Shown here in pieces: positions 37,326 to 48,466 of a stretch of DNA of 64,000 nt. The notes beneath the pieces are model-generated. The model was not told the origin of the DNA. It saw nothing but the letters and a program-made list of their open reading frames with translations, and did not search any database. The translations under genes and the position numbers were made by a program. How positions within the stretch are numbered: the stretch's first letter is position 1; every line of letters begins with the position of its first letter. Source of the stretch: Magnolia sinica (taxonomy: Eukaryota > Streptophyta > Magnoliopsida > Magnoliales > Magnoliaceae); NCBI RefSeq assembly GCF_029962835.1, contig NC_080577.1, positions 2,294,001 to 2,358,000 of the forward strand, given 5' to 3'.

Positions 37326-37713
37326 TGAACGTCGATCTTTCGACACACATATCTCACAAACCGGAATGAGTTGTTTGACGTGCCATATATGAATTTGGGG
37401 TAGGAGAAGTCGATTTATGCAATGAGCCTAGTGGTTTCACAAGATTATCCCTGATTAGCAGTCAAAATCTTATTTTTCTACAGTTTCCTCCATTTTCGGT
37501 AAATTTTCATTCACCCTTAAGTCTTCATCCCAGAGCAAGTCGGAATTATCAAATTTAGCCTGGTATTCACTCATTTGGTATAGAACGATGTTTTCGACTG
37601 TCAAATCTTTCGATTTCCGACTCGTTCCTACCAATATATCCGGAAAATTCAAGAATAGGGTGATGCCAGGTGAATATTTAAAGAGATACGTTGGAAAGAG
37701 AGATTTCGACTTA

Positions 37714-38059
37714 GGCCTGTCTGGCTAAGGGCATTTAGTTGTACTAAATGGGATTGCAATGCTACTCCCAACTCAAGATTTGGAAATCACATGTGTGGAA
37801 TGGGTGTGGGATGGAATTTAAAACTTATTTCATAGGCTTTGTAGAATGAGTCTTGTGTTGGAAAGTGTGATATGGGATTTTCAAGTGTAATTTGAAAGGA
37901 AATCTTGCAATTTACCTTTAATTGCATGCATCCCAAACCTGGTATTGGAAAGCATGAGATACAGACAATCTGGGGATAATACCATACACATGTATGTATT
38001 GCTACTCTTACCATTTCATTCACCTTAATCCCACCTAACACAGTTGGCCAAACGAGCCC
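37714..38059. mobile_element. Tourist-like MITE inside the LARD, TTA duplication
   Basis: The left end GGCCTGTCTGGC and the right end GCCAAACGAGCCC are inverted. TTA flanks both ends (37711-37713, 38060-38062). 346 bp, with inner inverted GCAATGCTACTC/GTATTGCTACTC-like blocks. It shows the LARD is older than this MITE. Confidence 0.75.
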
Positions 38060-38381
38060 TTAGGGATTAGGTGGCCTAGACTACCTAAATTTCTTAGTTA
38101 GTCGGATCGGGTCTCGCCGTTAAGTTCCCGACTTCTTTCCCAAGAATGGGCCGTGACACTATAAGACTCTTGGATCTCCTTCTCTAACGTCATTATTCCC
38201 TTTATCGCTATCCATTCCTAACTCCTTAGAAGTCCTACCCTCTATCTACAATTGTTGGTTCAGGGTCTGGGATGGTTCCTAATGTTCTAAGTCCCTATTG
38301 CGTTTTCAAATATGTATCCTCTCAAGTCAGCGGACGCGTTAGTGAGTTCATGACCCATGGCCCAAGGGATTCCAACTTATT

Positions 38382-38393
38382 GCTTTGATACCA
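38382..38393 (-). other. primer-binding site of the LARD
   Basis: On the minus strand TGGTATCAAAGC lies 3 nt after the 5' LTR. It differs by one base from TGGTATCAGAGC, the complement of the 3' end of plant initiator tRNA-Met. This fixes the element's orientation. Confidence 0.85.
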
Positions 38394-38396
38394 TCT

Positions 38397-41300
38397 TGTA
38401 ACATCCTGAAAATAGGGGGTCGTGCATACGCTCGACTCCTAATTTTTCGGGGTCACTTATATCCAGTTTTCATTAATATGCGATTAATCCAGTCTAAATG
38501 CGCATTCTGGAACTTCCTGGAACATGAAGCACAACTACACAAGTCTACTGAAATAGAAGAAAATCAATTATACTTATATATACATGCCGAAAAGAATACA
38601 AACAGGCGCACAAGGTGATGCCCAACAAATTCACAAAAAGAATAATATGCCAAAAAAAAAGAATAAAGCTGAGCCCTCTGTGCGACGATCCAACGTGCCA
38701 TCTACAGGTCCGATGAGGACCCGTTCATCAGCTGGAAGAAGAGAACCTGTCCTCCTCCTCAAGGCTCGCATCGCCAGGCTCCACGAAGTCTGTATCACTT
38801 GCATCTATGAACGAGTCTGGTTGGTGTTTTAAAACACCGTCCCAGAGTGGGAGTGAGTGATCAACTCAGTGGGTGTTATTAGCCTTAAGTTGCAACAAGC
38901 ATCAATTATAATAAGAATTTAATGAAAAACAATCAATCATAAACATCTATCTAGTCTTGTTAATGTGCATGCATGCAGGATGATATGATGTATGCCCTCA
39001 CCACAACGCTCTCTCGTGCGACAACATCTAACGATCGCCAATGCCAACACTCCCTCAGTGCAACCTCGACTGCCGAGTCGCTAACCTAACTAATGCCATG
39101 CAATGATGATGTTAACCGGATTCTTAGTTAAGTCCATTCATCCAGCAGATTTGGAAATCTGATACATCCCACGTATCAAATGCCCTGAACTAGTTGCGAG
39201 GCCAAGACCCCCCAATGTGTGAGGCCGAGTCCCCGCAATCCTTGACCCCGTCGGGTTTCCCCCATCCCCGACTTCAAGCACATGAGAGGTGCTGAATGTG
39301 GGGTCGCTCGTGGTCACTACGGGGAGGCGCGTCACCCCAGCATAGGCCGACAGCTTGGACATAGTGTCCCATTCCACCATACCCGGCTCACGAGACTGTG
39401 GATCAATATTCCATCCGGTATCGATGGGCTACAACGGTGGTGGGGTGTTCCAGTTTCCATACATATGTGAGCAAACAAGGTTAACAAACTAGGTGGGTCA
39501 GCCAGCGGAATAAACCGCACGAGCCCAAGCAAGTATGTAGCGGAACAACATCGGGTACAAGCGACTCATGTAGCCTAACTACTGCCGCTCACACGTACTT
39601 GTCCAAACTCATAGGTTTAGCCTCAAGGTGGTCCTACCAACGGAACCACCTTCGCTCTCCTCATGTTCCCGACCAACCCAAGGGCAGGAATAGTGACTCA
39701 TAGCATGCCAACTACCAATGTAACATCAAACATATTCAACTCCATGTTCTCATGTTACTCAACATATAATTCAAATTTCTTTAGCAAGTAAACTACTAAT
39801 ATCATGAATAAAGTGTATGTGTGTGGTGTGGGTTGGTAAGGAAGTTAAGCACTTCCTACACCTCAAGGGATCAATTACACAATAACAATAAATCAACACA
39901 CTAAGAAGCAACACATATGAGAGAAAAGAAAATCAAACAAACGTGAGCATGTAAACATCCATACACTGGATCATGAGAGGCAAAATTTAACATCAAGTAT
40001 AACTAAACATGTCATTCCATACAATCCAACAACATACCATTTCTAGATTCCTCTAGATTCTTTCATACAACATACCAAGTAAACAAAATCATTAAACCCC
40101 AACTATAATTGGTGCTAGGCCACCTAAGGATAATAGTTCGCACCTATGGATCGTTGAGATCTTGAAAACAACCTAGGAATGAAGGCTTTTGCGGCCGGAT
40201 TCCCTAATACAACCATTTGCATGTTAGAAATTTATGAAATTCATTCTTATCACAAGGGTTTTAAGGAAAAAGGGGTGATGGGTCTTACCTACACGATCAA
40301 CGGGATGAATGGGCGGTTGTAGAGGAGAGATTCTTCTTGGAGAAGAGGTAGGGAGTTGTGGGGTTTGATTCTTTGGGCCCCACCTCGATCTAGGGTCCAC
40401 CTTCACTCCCTTCTTCACTCTCCTCTCTTTCTCCTCCTTTCTCCTCTTTCTCTTCTCCCTTTTTTAGGGCAAATTCGTATGGGGGAGGGGGTGCCCCAAA
40501 TAAGGCCTTTATATAGTCTCAGGTTTGGTGTAAATGGCCCTAAGGGATGGGTTTTCACTATACTAGACCTATGAGAAGGTCTTTCTAGCCTTTAGGGCCT
40601 ACTATGAGGTGTACAAGTTAATATACACCGTAGGATAGCTAGCCCTAATGATGATCTATGTATGGATATGATCGGCCCGCCATTTGGATGCGCCGATCGA
40701 TAGATATGATAAGAAGTCTGTTCAATCACCGATGGTCGATCGAGGCCGCGGCTATACGGATATGAGCAGGGAAATATCCTTACTCCACGGGTAAAGTTTG
40801 GTCGCAAACCGATGGTCCGAAATCCTCAACTTTGCATAAGAGTGGACGACTCAATTCACTTAAGTTCCAACTCATTCCTTTAGGGTATTTGCACTTCTCA
40901 TGCACCCGTCCTTTGGCTCAAGTTGACCGGTTCTGGGCAGTACCCAGGTCCGATTCCCGCGATGGACGTCAAGCCCAATGAGACAGACATTATTCTATAG
41001 TTTTGGAACTAGTGGTCCACCAACGAGCGGTCTAGAGCTTATTTGGATAATCAGGGCAATTCTGGTGGCCCTCTGACCATGAAACTTATATGATAGGTGC
41101 TCCATGGCTCGATGAAGGGTCATGCAAAATTTGGGGATGATCAGATATGGGGTTTGGTCGCACGGGTCTGATTCGCGATCAACGGTCACCGTGCTATGAT
41201 CGGGTCCTAGAGTTTGTGAACGGGCATAGAAAAATACATTAGACCCTCATCGTAAATTATGAAGAAATCTGACAGCTGAAATGTCTTATATTTCAGTTTT

Positions 41301-41895
41301 TATTTACGCATGCCAAATCCCAATTTTGGCATTGGTGGGGCACATCTGGCAAGTGCCAGATTCCACTTCTGGGTGTCCACTGGGTCCGTGGTCCGCGATG
41401 GTCCCCAAGCCCAGTGAGCTCTATGCTCCCTTGAATTGTTATAATTTTCTGACCTTCCTGTGCCTTGGTATAGCTTGCACGGGCTGTCGCTAGGTGTTAA
41501 CGGCCATCTGGCTTAGAGGCCTGCACCAGGATCTATCAGGACCCGTCTGACCTATTCAATTGGGCTAATCTTGGTCTAATTTATTTGTAATACCTCACTA
41601 CGAGTGGTTTAAGTGAACGGTTCTGTGGCAAATCCTATGTGGACGCCCCAGGATACTGTTCTGGTTGGGCGGGACGTTACACTACACCTGATGTTCAAGT
41701 GATCGGGCGGATTCATTAGCTTCCTATGGCTGATTAATCAGACTGATGCGGCGCTTTACTGGTACCACCCCTGTATACACTGATATTGAGTGTTAATGGT
41801 TATTAAGTAATATTTAGGTTAATTAAATAAAATTAAAAAAAATAAAAATTGATGGATTTTTGGAAATCCAAAACAGTGAAAATTCAGGATGTTAC
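38397..41895 (-). repeat. 5' LTR of the LARD (right copy)
   Basis: 3499 bp, the partner of 28775-32275. The TATA box on the minus strand lies at 40508-40515. Its outer end reads AGGATGTTAC directly joined to GGATTAG of the host MITE, so the terminal A of GTTACA is missing. Confidence 0.92.
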
Positions 41896-42522
41896 GGATT
41901 AGTTACTCCCCCGACACCACCCAATGGCTGGTGGTCGGTGCTATGTGGGCCACACCATGATGTCTTTTTTTCATCCATGCCATCCATCTGTTTTTATAGA
42001 TCATTTTACGGTATAAGTCCAAAAATGAGATATATCCAAATCTCAAGTGGACCACATTACAGGAAATAGTGTTGAATGAGGGTCGACCATTAAAAACATT
42101 TTGGGGGCCATAAAAGTTTTGGATCAAGCTGATATTTGTATTTTCTCTTCATCTGGGCATGTATGACCTAATCAATAGATTGGATGTCAAATAAACAGCA
42201 TAGTGGGCCATAGGAAGATTTTAACGGTTGATATCCAATCGCTATTGTTTTCATGTGGTGTGGTCCACCTGAGATTTATATCTCTCTTATTTTTGGTATT
42301 AGTAATAAAATGATCTTTAAAAATGGATGAACGGAATGGATGAAACACATACATCATGGTGGGGCCCACAGAGCACCGAACACCAGCCACGGAGCTGGTG
42401 TCAGGGGGAGTAGCCAATCCGTTTCCTACCTACACACCTATACAGCAGGTGTGTGGTACACTACTCAATCCGCTTCCAAAGAAACACCTCCATCATGGTG
42501 GGCCCACACAGCTTTTCCTGCG

Positions 42523-43056
42523 GGAGACGGATTGCTCCTCCCCTTGCCACAAACCGATGGCTGATGGTCGGTGCTATGTGGCCCCACCATAATGTGTGTG
42601 TTTCATACATGCCGTCCATCTAATTTTTTAGAGTATTTTATGGTATGAGACCAAAAATGAGGTATATCAAAATCTCAAGTGGACCACATTACAGGAAACA
42701 ACATTGAATGAATGTCAACCACTAAAAACTTTTTGCAGGCCATAAAAGTTTTGGATCAAGCTGATATTTGTTTTTTCCCTTCATTTTGGTCTGCATCACC
42801 TAATCAATAGATTGGATGCCAAATAAACAATACAGGGAGCCCTGGGAGGATTTTAATTGTGGATATCCAATCACTTTTGTTTTCCCATGGTGTGGTCCAC
42901 CTGAGATTTATATTCCTCTCATTTTTGGGAAAATACTAAAATGATCTGTAAAAATGGATGAATGGAATGGATCAAACACATACATTAGGTAGGGCCCACA
43001 AAGCACCGACCACCAGCCACAGGGCTAGTGGCAGGGGGAGTAGGCAATCCGTTTCC
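42523..43056. mobile_element. palindromic MULE-MITE, GGAGACGGATTG ends
   Basis: About 534 bp. The left end GGAGACGGATTGCTCCTCCCC faces GGGGGAGTAGGCAATCCGTTTCC at the right, and the arms continue through GGTGCTATGTGGCCCCACC and its inverse. Target duplication is unclear (TTTCCTGCG left, TTCCAGGCG right at best). Same subfamily as 43108-43648 and the split copy at 28769/41896. Confidence 0.75.
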
Positions 43057-43107
43057 TTCCAGGCGCCGACCAGTGCCGACGTGGTGTTCGGTAGGCACGC
43101 GGGCTAT

Positions 43108-43648
43108 GGAAACGGATTGGCTACTCCCCCTGACACCAGCCCCGGAGCTGGTGGTCGGTGCTCTGTGGGCCCATCATGATGTATGTGTTTCATCCATTCC
43201 GTCTATCTATTTTTCTAGATCAATTTATGGTAATACACAAAAAATGAGGTATATCCCAATCTCAAGTGGACCACATTACAAGAAACAGTGTTGAATGAAC
43301 TTCGACCGTTAAAAACTTTTTGGGGGCCATAAAAGTATTGGATCAAGTTGATCTTTGTTTTCTCCCATCATCTGGGTCTTTATGACCTAATAAACAGATT
43401 GGATTTCAAATAAATAGTACATCAAGCCTTAGGAGGATTTACATGATGGATATCCAATCACTATTTTTTTTTCCTGTGGTGTGATCCATTTGAGATTTAT
43501 ATCCTTCTCATTTTTCGGATAAAGACATAAATTGATCTAGAAAAATAGATAGATAGAATGGATGAAACACATACATCATGGTGGGGCCCACAGAGCACCG
43601 ACCACCAGCTCCGGGGCTGGTGTCAGGGGGAGTAGCCAATCCGTTTCC
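43108..43648. mobile_element. foldback MULE-MITE with perfect 9-bp duplication
   Basis: 541 bp. The end GGAAACGGATTGGCTACTCC is inverted at the right end, and the arms stay complementary through GGTGCTCTGTGGGCCCA and for roughly 200 bp. GCGGGCTAT occurs directly before (43099-43107) and after (43649-43657): a perfect 9-bp target-site duplication, the Mutator hallmark. No coding capacity. Confidence 0.92.
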
Positions 43649-43665
43649 GCGGGCTATCAAGGAAG

Positions 43666-46223
43666 GGGCGCGGATTAGGGGAGCGGATTGGATACTGAAC
43701 GCTTCAGTAGCCAAAACGCTACTGAAGTGACGTGGTGAAATTCATTTGGTTGAATGCCATGAGCGCGTTCCTTCACAATTAATGCTCTTCTCTTTGGAGT
43801 TCCGTTAGACGGCTCTCTCCGTTTGCCGGCGCACGCACTCTACCAAATAAGGGGTAAACGTTATTTTCAACCTATTTCTTTTCTCCGCTCCCCTAATGAA
43901 ACGACATCTCTACCTTCCATGTGTGCCACCATGATATATGTATTGTATCCACACTGCCTACCCATTTCGTGATATCATTTTAAGGCATAATACAAAGAGT
44001 AAGAAAGATCCAAATTTCAAGTGCACTCCACCATAGAAAGCAATAGAAATTAAATGCCTACGATTAAAACTTCTTTGGGCCACAAAAGCTTTAGATAGAG
44101 CTAATGTTTATGCTTTACCTTATTCCATGTCTTTTCTAGCTTATAAAAAGGTTGGACTTCAAATAAACATCATGGTCTGCCCTAAGAAGGTTTCAATGGT
44201 AGCAGTCACTTCCTACTATTTTCTGTGGTGGGGTCCACTTGAACATTGGATCTGCCTAATTCTTTTGTTCACTCCCTACAAGGATCTCTCCAAATGGATG
44301 AATGGTGTGGATACAACACATACTTCTTAGTGGGCCCAAAGAACGCGGTCACGTGACATCGATAGCAAGAATAGTTACCGTCTGGTTCAGTAGTCAACCG
44401 GCGCCCCAACTCTATTTAATTTGAAGAATTAACCTCTGCAAATTACAAAAATGCAGTCACATGAGTATTAAAAAGTAGTAACATGTCTAGGTGGCACCCA
44501 CCATAATGTTTTTGATAAATCTATCCCGGCCATCAGTTTTTCTAGATTATGTTACAACATAGACCTAGCAATGATATTGATCCAAACTTCTAGTGGGCCA
44601 CCCAATAGAAAAAGGTGAGGATTTGGCTTTCGCCATTGAAATATTCAAGTGGCCACAAAAGCTTTGGATAATGTTAATGTTTTTATAATTTCAGTTCATC
44701 CCAATAAGAATGACCACATGAGCCATATGGATGACATATGGGCATCATGGTGGACTTAGGAAATTTTCAACCACAAAATTCCCCCACGTACTGTTTCCAA
44801 GCCGTACGGCCTACATGAGTTTTAGATCTGCCACATTTCTGAGCCTACATTATCAGATGATACGAAAAAAATGAAGGACAAAGTGGATTTCTCACAAATA
44901 TCACTATGTCCCTCACCTAGCTTGCCGCATAAGGAAGTTCATGCGGATGGCTTTGGCCGCAGTTGGAAACGGATTGGAAAAGGAAGCTGGTTGGCTTCCG
45001 AACTAGACGGATGTTGTGTCACCAAGTTCTTTGGGCCCACCGTGACGTATGTGTTTTATCCATACCATCCATTCATTTGGAGAGATCATTTTAGAAAGTA
45101 AGTAAAAGAATTAGGCAGATCCAAAGTTTAAGTGGACCCCACCATAAAAAATAGTAAGAGGTGACTGCCACCGTTGAAACCTTCCCGGAGCCGAACATGA
45201 TGTTTATTTGAGATCCAACCTTTTTATAAGTTGAAAAAGACATGAAATAAGGTAAGGCATAAATACTAACTTGATTGAAAGCTTCTGTTGCTCAGAGAGG
45301 TTTTAATGGTAAGCGTTCAATCTCCATTGTTTTCTATAGTGGGGTGCACTTGAAATTTGAATCTTTCTCGCTCTTTGGATTATACCCTAAAATGATATCA
45401 TGAAATGGATGGACGGTGTGGATACAATACATACATTATGGTGGTGCCCATGAAAAGTGGTGACATCACCTCAGCAGGGGAGAACGGAAGAAAAAAAAAA
45501 GAAAAAGACTTGAAAATAAAGTTTACCATTGCGTGGTCTAGTGGGTGCACAGGCAAGCGAAGAGAGACGTTCAACGGAACTCCAAGGAAAAGAGCATTAA
45601 TTATAAGGGAATATGCTATTAGCATTCAACTAATTGTATTTCACCACGCCACTTAAGTAGCGTTTTGGCTGTGTTCAGTATCCGATCTGCTCCCGCGGAT
45701 TAGATACTGAAAACGTCAGTAGCCAAATCACTATTGAAGTGACGTCACCGAGTTATGTGGACCCCACCATGATGCATGTGTTGTATCTATACCGTCTATC
45801 CATTTGGAGAGATCATTTTATAGCATTAGAAAAATAACGAGATGGATCTAAACTTCCTAGGGGCAGTGACATCCGCCGTTCAAAACTTCCTGGGGGCTAC
45901 GGAAGTTTCCAATTAAGCTTATATTTTTGTTTTCACTTCATCTATCTCTTTGTTAACTTATTAATAGGTTGGATCTAAAAAATACATCATAGTGGGCCCT
46001 ATAAATGTTTCAACGGTGGGTGTGACTGATCCCACAGTTTTCTGTGGTGGGTCCATTTGAACTTTATATCCATCTCGTTCTTTTTTTCATTCTATAAAAC
46101 GATCTCTAAAAATGGTTGGATGGTACGGAGACAACACACGCATCATGTGGGGTCTATGGAGCTTGGTGACGTCACTTCAGTAGCGATTTGGCTACTCACC
46201 TTGTCAGTATATAATCCGCGCCC
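43666..46223. mobile_element. MULE-MITE (TGACGTCA subfamily) interrupted by a 2-kb foldback element
   Basis: The outer element starts GGGCGCGGATTAG at 43666 and resumes at 45704. The second copy of GCGGATTAG (45695-45703) is the duplication made by the inner element. It ends TAATCCGCGCCC at 46223. The arms carry GAAGTGACGTCACC (45736-45749) and its inverse (46165-46178) next to GTGGACCCCACCATGATG. Its own 9-bp flanks do not match clearly. Confidence 0.75.
43679..45694. mobile_element. 2.0-kb foldback MULE with perfect 9-bp duplication
   Basis: 2016 bp, bracketed by GCGGATTAG at 43670-43678 and 45695-45703. The ends (GGGAGCGGATTGGATACTGA left, inverse GGGAGCAGATCGGATACTGA right) and the next 130 bp, including TTAATGCTCTT and TTGGAGTTCCGTT, are inverted copies. 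Inverted homology then continues, with the two arms comparable from about 43679-44360 and 45694-44990. The middle (about 44360-44990) holds another palindrome-like block with GGTGGCACCCACC. No transposase is visible. Confidence 0.88.
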
Positions 46224-46650
46224 TCCATCACCACCTACAACCTGTATCTTCTCTACCAAGTAAGGGAGCCGTTCGTTGATGAGTTGGGCCAGCTTAAGCG
46301 TGATGTAGAATTCCCACACGTGTGCTTCAGGCACTCTTTCCTGTAACTCGTGTGGGAGTTGCGCGTGCATTCTTTTCTCTTTTTCTTGTTGTTCTGCCCT
46401 CTGGTGGCCAAATAGACTCTCAGGTAGCTGGCGGATTATTCAAATGAATGATCTGTCTGCTAGTTGAAAAATCCGTGTGGGTAATCAGAACCGTTCAATA
46501 GTCAGGTCTTGTGATGGGTGGGCTATGGTCAAGTACAATTTCCTACAAACAGTCATAGCCATTCGATCGATGGACAGATACAACCAAAGAATGATCAACG
46601 TCTTGCATTTTAGTTGACATTCTGGTTGTTTCGATTATTCTTACAAACAA

Positions 46651-47132
46651 GAGGATTGGCTACAGCGTGTTGGTAGGGACTACCTTCGTGAAGCCCACGA
46701 GCCCTACTGAAGTGACGTCACCAAACTCTGTGGACCTCACCATGATGCATGTGTTGTATCCATACCGTCCAACCATTTGTAGAGATCGTTTCATGGCATG
46801 ATAAAAAAAGAATGAGATTGATCTAAAGTTCAAGTAGACCCCGCCATAAAAAAAAAGTGGGGACAGAGACATCCACCGTTCAAAACTTCTTAGGGGCCAC
46901 AGAAGTTTCCAATCAAGCTGATATTTTTGTTTTCACTTTATCTATCTCTTTGTTAACTTATCAATAGGTTGGATCTAAAAAATACATCATGGTGGGTCCT
47001 ATAAATGTTTCAATGGTGGGTGTGACTGATCCCATGGTTTTCAATGGTGAGTCCACTTGAACTTTAGATCAATCTCATTCTTTTTCTCATCTCATAAAAC
47101 GATCCCTACAAATGGTTGGACGGTATGGATGC
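46651..47132. mobile_element. truncated MULE-MITE, TGACGTCA subfamily
   Basis: The left arm has CTACTGAAGTGACGTCACC (46703-46721), GTGGACCTCACCATGATG and CATACCGTCCAACCATTTG. The right arm is its inverse but stops at GGTTGGACGGTATGGATG (about 47132), so the right terminus is missing. Confidence 0.7.
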
Positions 47133-47139
47133 TACTTGC

Positions 47140-47560
47140 CTGCACCTCAGGTTACACAGCTCCCCTGTAACGCAAAGTTCTCTGGGGCCCACCACGATGT
47201 TTGTATTACATCTACTCCGTCCATCCGTTTCTTCAGCCACTTTAAGACGTAAACCCAAAACACGAGGGAGATCCGAAACTCAAGTGGGCCATACCACAGG
47301 AAACAGCGTGGATGGAAATATCCACCGTTGAACCTTCCAGAGGCCCACCGTGATGTTTAGATGCCATTCAAACCGTCCTGTGGCGTGGCCGTCCACCCGA
47401 GCTTTGGATATACTTCAATTTTGGGCTGACGCCCTAAAACGAGCTAAACAAACGGATGGACTGCGTGGACAAAACACGTACATCACCGTGGGTCCCATGG
47501 AGTCTGGTCACAGGGATATTGATGGTGTTGGAGTCACCACCCAATCCGCTTCCGGGGATG
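47140..47560. mobile_element. palindromic MULE-MITE copy
   Basis: CTGGGGCCCACCACGATGTT and CTCCGTCCATCCGTTTCTTCAG at the left face AACGGATGGACTGCGTGG and ACGTACATCACCGTGGGTCCCA at the right. The right side ends near CCAATCCGCTTCCGG. About 420 bp, non-coding. Confidence 0.65.
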
Positions 47561-47689
47561 GAGGAGTCAGCATTACATCATGTATTTCATGTTACATTCG
47601 AAATGATCACAATCCACTGTGGGCCCACCAGATCGCCCAAGGATGCGGTCCACCTTTAATTACACGTTGGTGATCCAGACCAACGATCG

Positions 47690-47860
47690 AGTTAGGGGTC
47701 CGCAAGAGTCCTACCTGATTACAAAACGGCCCTAGAATTAGGCCCAAACCCGACCCATGACCCATTAACATGTGACCCTACCCGACCGACCCAGTTAATA
47801 GGGTCAAGCTTGGCTGACCTAACCCAACCCAGCACAACCACACTCAAGTTTAAGAACCAA
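47690..47860. repeat. fragment resembling the hAT-like element at 5185
   Basis: CCCAAACCCGACCCATGACCC, GACCCTACCCGACCGACCC and CTAACCCAACCC resemble the G/C-skewed tandem interior of the element at 5185-5825. Both termini are missing. Confidence 0.45.
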
Positions 47861-47872
47861 ACATGAGGCTAG

Positions 47873-48463
47873 GGCCTGTTTGGGAGCATGGATTTGGAAC
47901 CTCCTGGATTTGAAGACCCCCAGGATTTTCTGTTGTGTTTGGCACCTTGGATTAGGAATCAACTTTAATCCAAAAGTAGCTATGCATGATAAATTTACAT
48001 GAGTTTGAATTTAATTGCTAAATTAACTTTAACATCTCTAATTAGTGAGGTATGTAATGTTTGACACAATGGTTGTAATAAGCCTGCTGAAATATATGCT
48101 TTGCCTGAAAATGATGAAATTCCAAATCTCGAATAGGCCACAAGCACAAGATCATCTCTAAGTGACTAACAAGCAATTTTTAACTATTGATTTACATGGA
48201 CAATGTTTGGACCGTGCTCATCATTTTATTAAAATAATTATAGTGATGCAATTGATAATCTAATTGTTTTGGAGTATCAATAACACATGTTACGCATGCA
48301 TCTTTTGGAAGGATTTTAGATGTAATCCAAGCTCTTACCGCGGATTTGAAATGAAACCCCTTATTTGAGGGGATTTGAAACCCTATTTACTTTATGGTGC
48401 CAAACAACATGTGGATTTGAAATCCCCTCATATCCCCCTAAATCCATGGTGCCAAACGAACCC
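47873..48463. mobile_element. Tourist-like MITE, 591 bp
   Basis: GGCCTGTTTGGGAGCATGG at the left is inverted at the right (CCATGGTGCCAAACGAACCC). TAG stands on both sides (47870-47872, 48464-48466). The interior is AT-rich and non-coding. Confidence 0.7.
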
Positions 48464-48466
48464 TAG

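Larger units (their letters stand above)
32313..38381 (-). other. non-coding interior of the LARD
   Basis: 6.1 kb without recognisable retrotransposon protein. Two blocks occur twice in the same orientation: one containing CCCATGAGGGAAAG (about 33385-33460 and 36148-36225) and one containing ACTAAAAATAATCT (about 33685-33840 and 35945-36110). A low-complexity open frame at 36367-36882 on the minus strand is Ser/Phe/Pro/Leu-rich and follows from the GA/GT-rich composition. GGGCGGGGTCACGC is reiterated at 37229-37325. Two Tourist-like MITEs are inserted (35244-35755, 37714-38059). Confidence 0.7.
28775..41895 (-). mobile_element. 13.1-kb non-coding LTR retrotransposon (LARD), Del/Tekay-like
   Basis: Two direct repeats of about 3.5 kb (28775-32275, 38397-41895) with TGTAAC/GTTACA ends flank 6.1 kb of internal sequence. 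On the minus strand the order is 5' LTR (right copy), 3-nt spacer, primer-binding site TGGTATCAAAGC (38382-38393, tRNA-Met type), interior, polypurine tract AAGGGGGG, 3' LTR (left copy). Just before the polypurine tract, the frame NFGDEIIFKGG is what remains of the C-terminus of a Ty3/gypsy Del/Tekay-type polyprotein. No gag, protease, reverse transcriptase, RNase H or integrase is recognisable, so the element is non-autonomous. The LTRs are similar but carry many substitutions, so the insertion is not recent. The right LTR lacks its last base and there is no 5-bp target duplication. Confidence 0.9.
28760..42435. mobile_element. 537-bp palindromic MULE-MITE split by the LARD insertion
   Basis: The MITE's first six bases (GGAAAC, 28769-28774) lie left of the LTR retrotransposon and the other 531 bp (41896-42426) lie right of it. 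Joined, the end reads GGAAACGGATTAGTTACTCC, matching the intact sibling at 43108 (GGAAACGGATTGGCTACTCC). The joined length, 537 bp, is close to the sibling's 541 bp. A 9-bp target duplication brackets the pair: TATCTACAC (28760-28768) and TACCTACAC (42427-42435), 8 of 9 identical. Confidence 0.85.
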
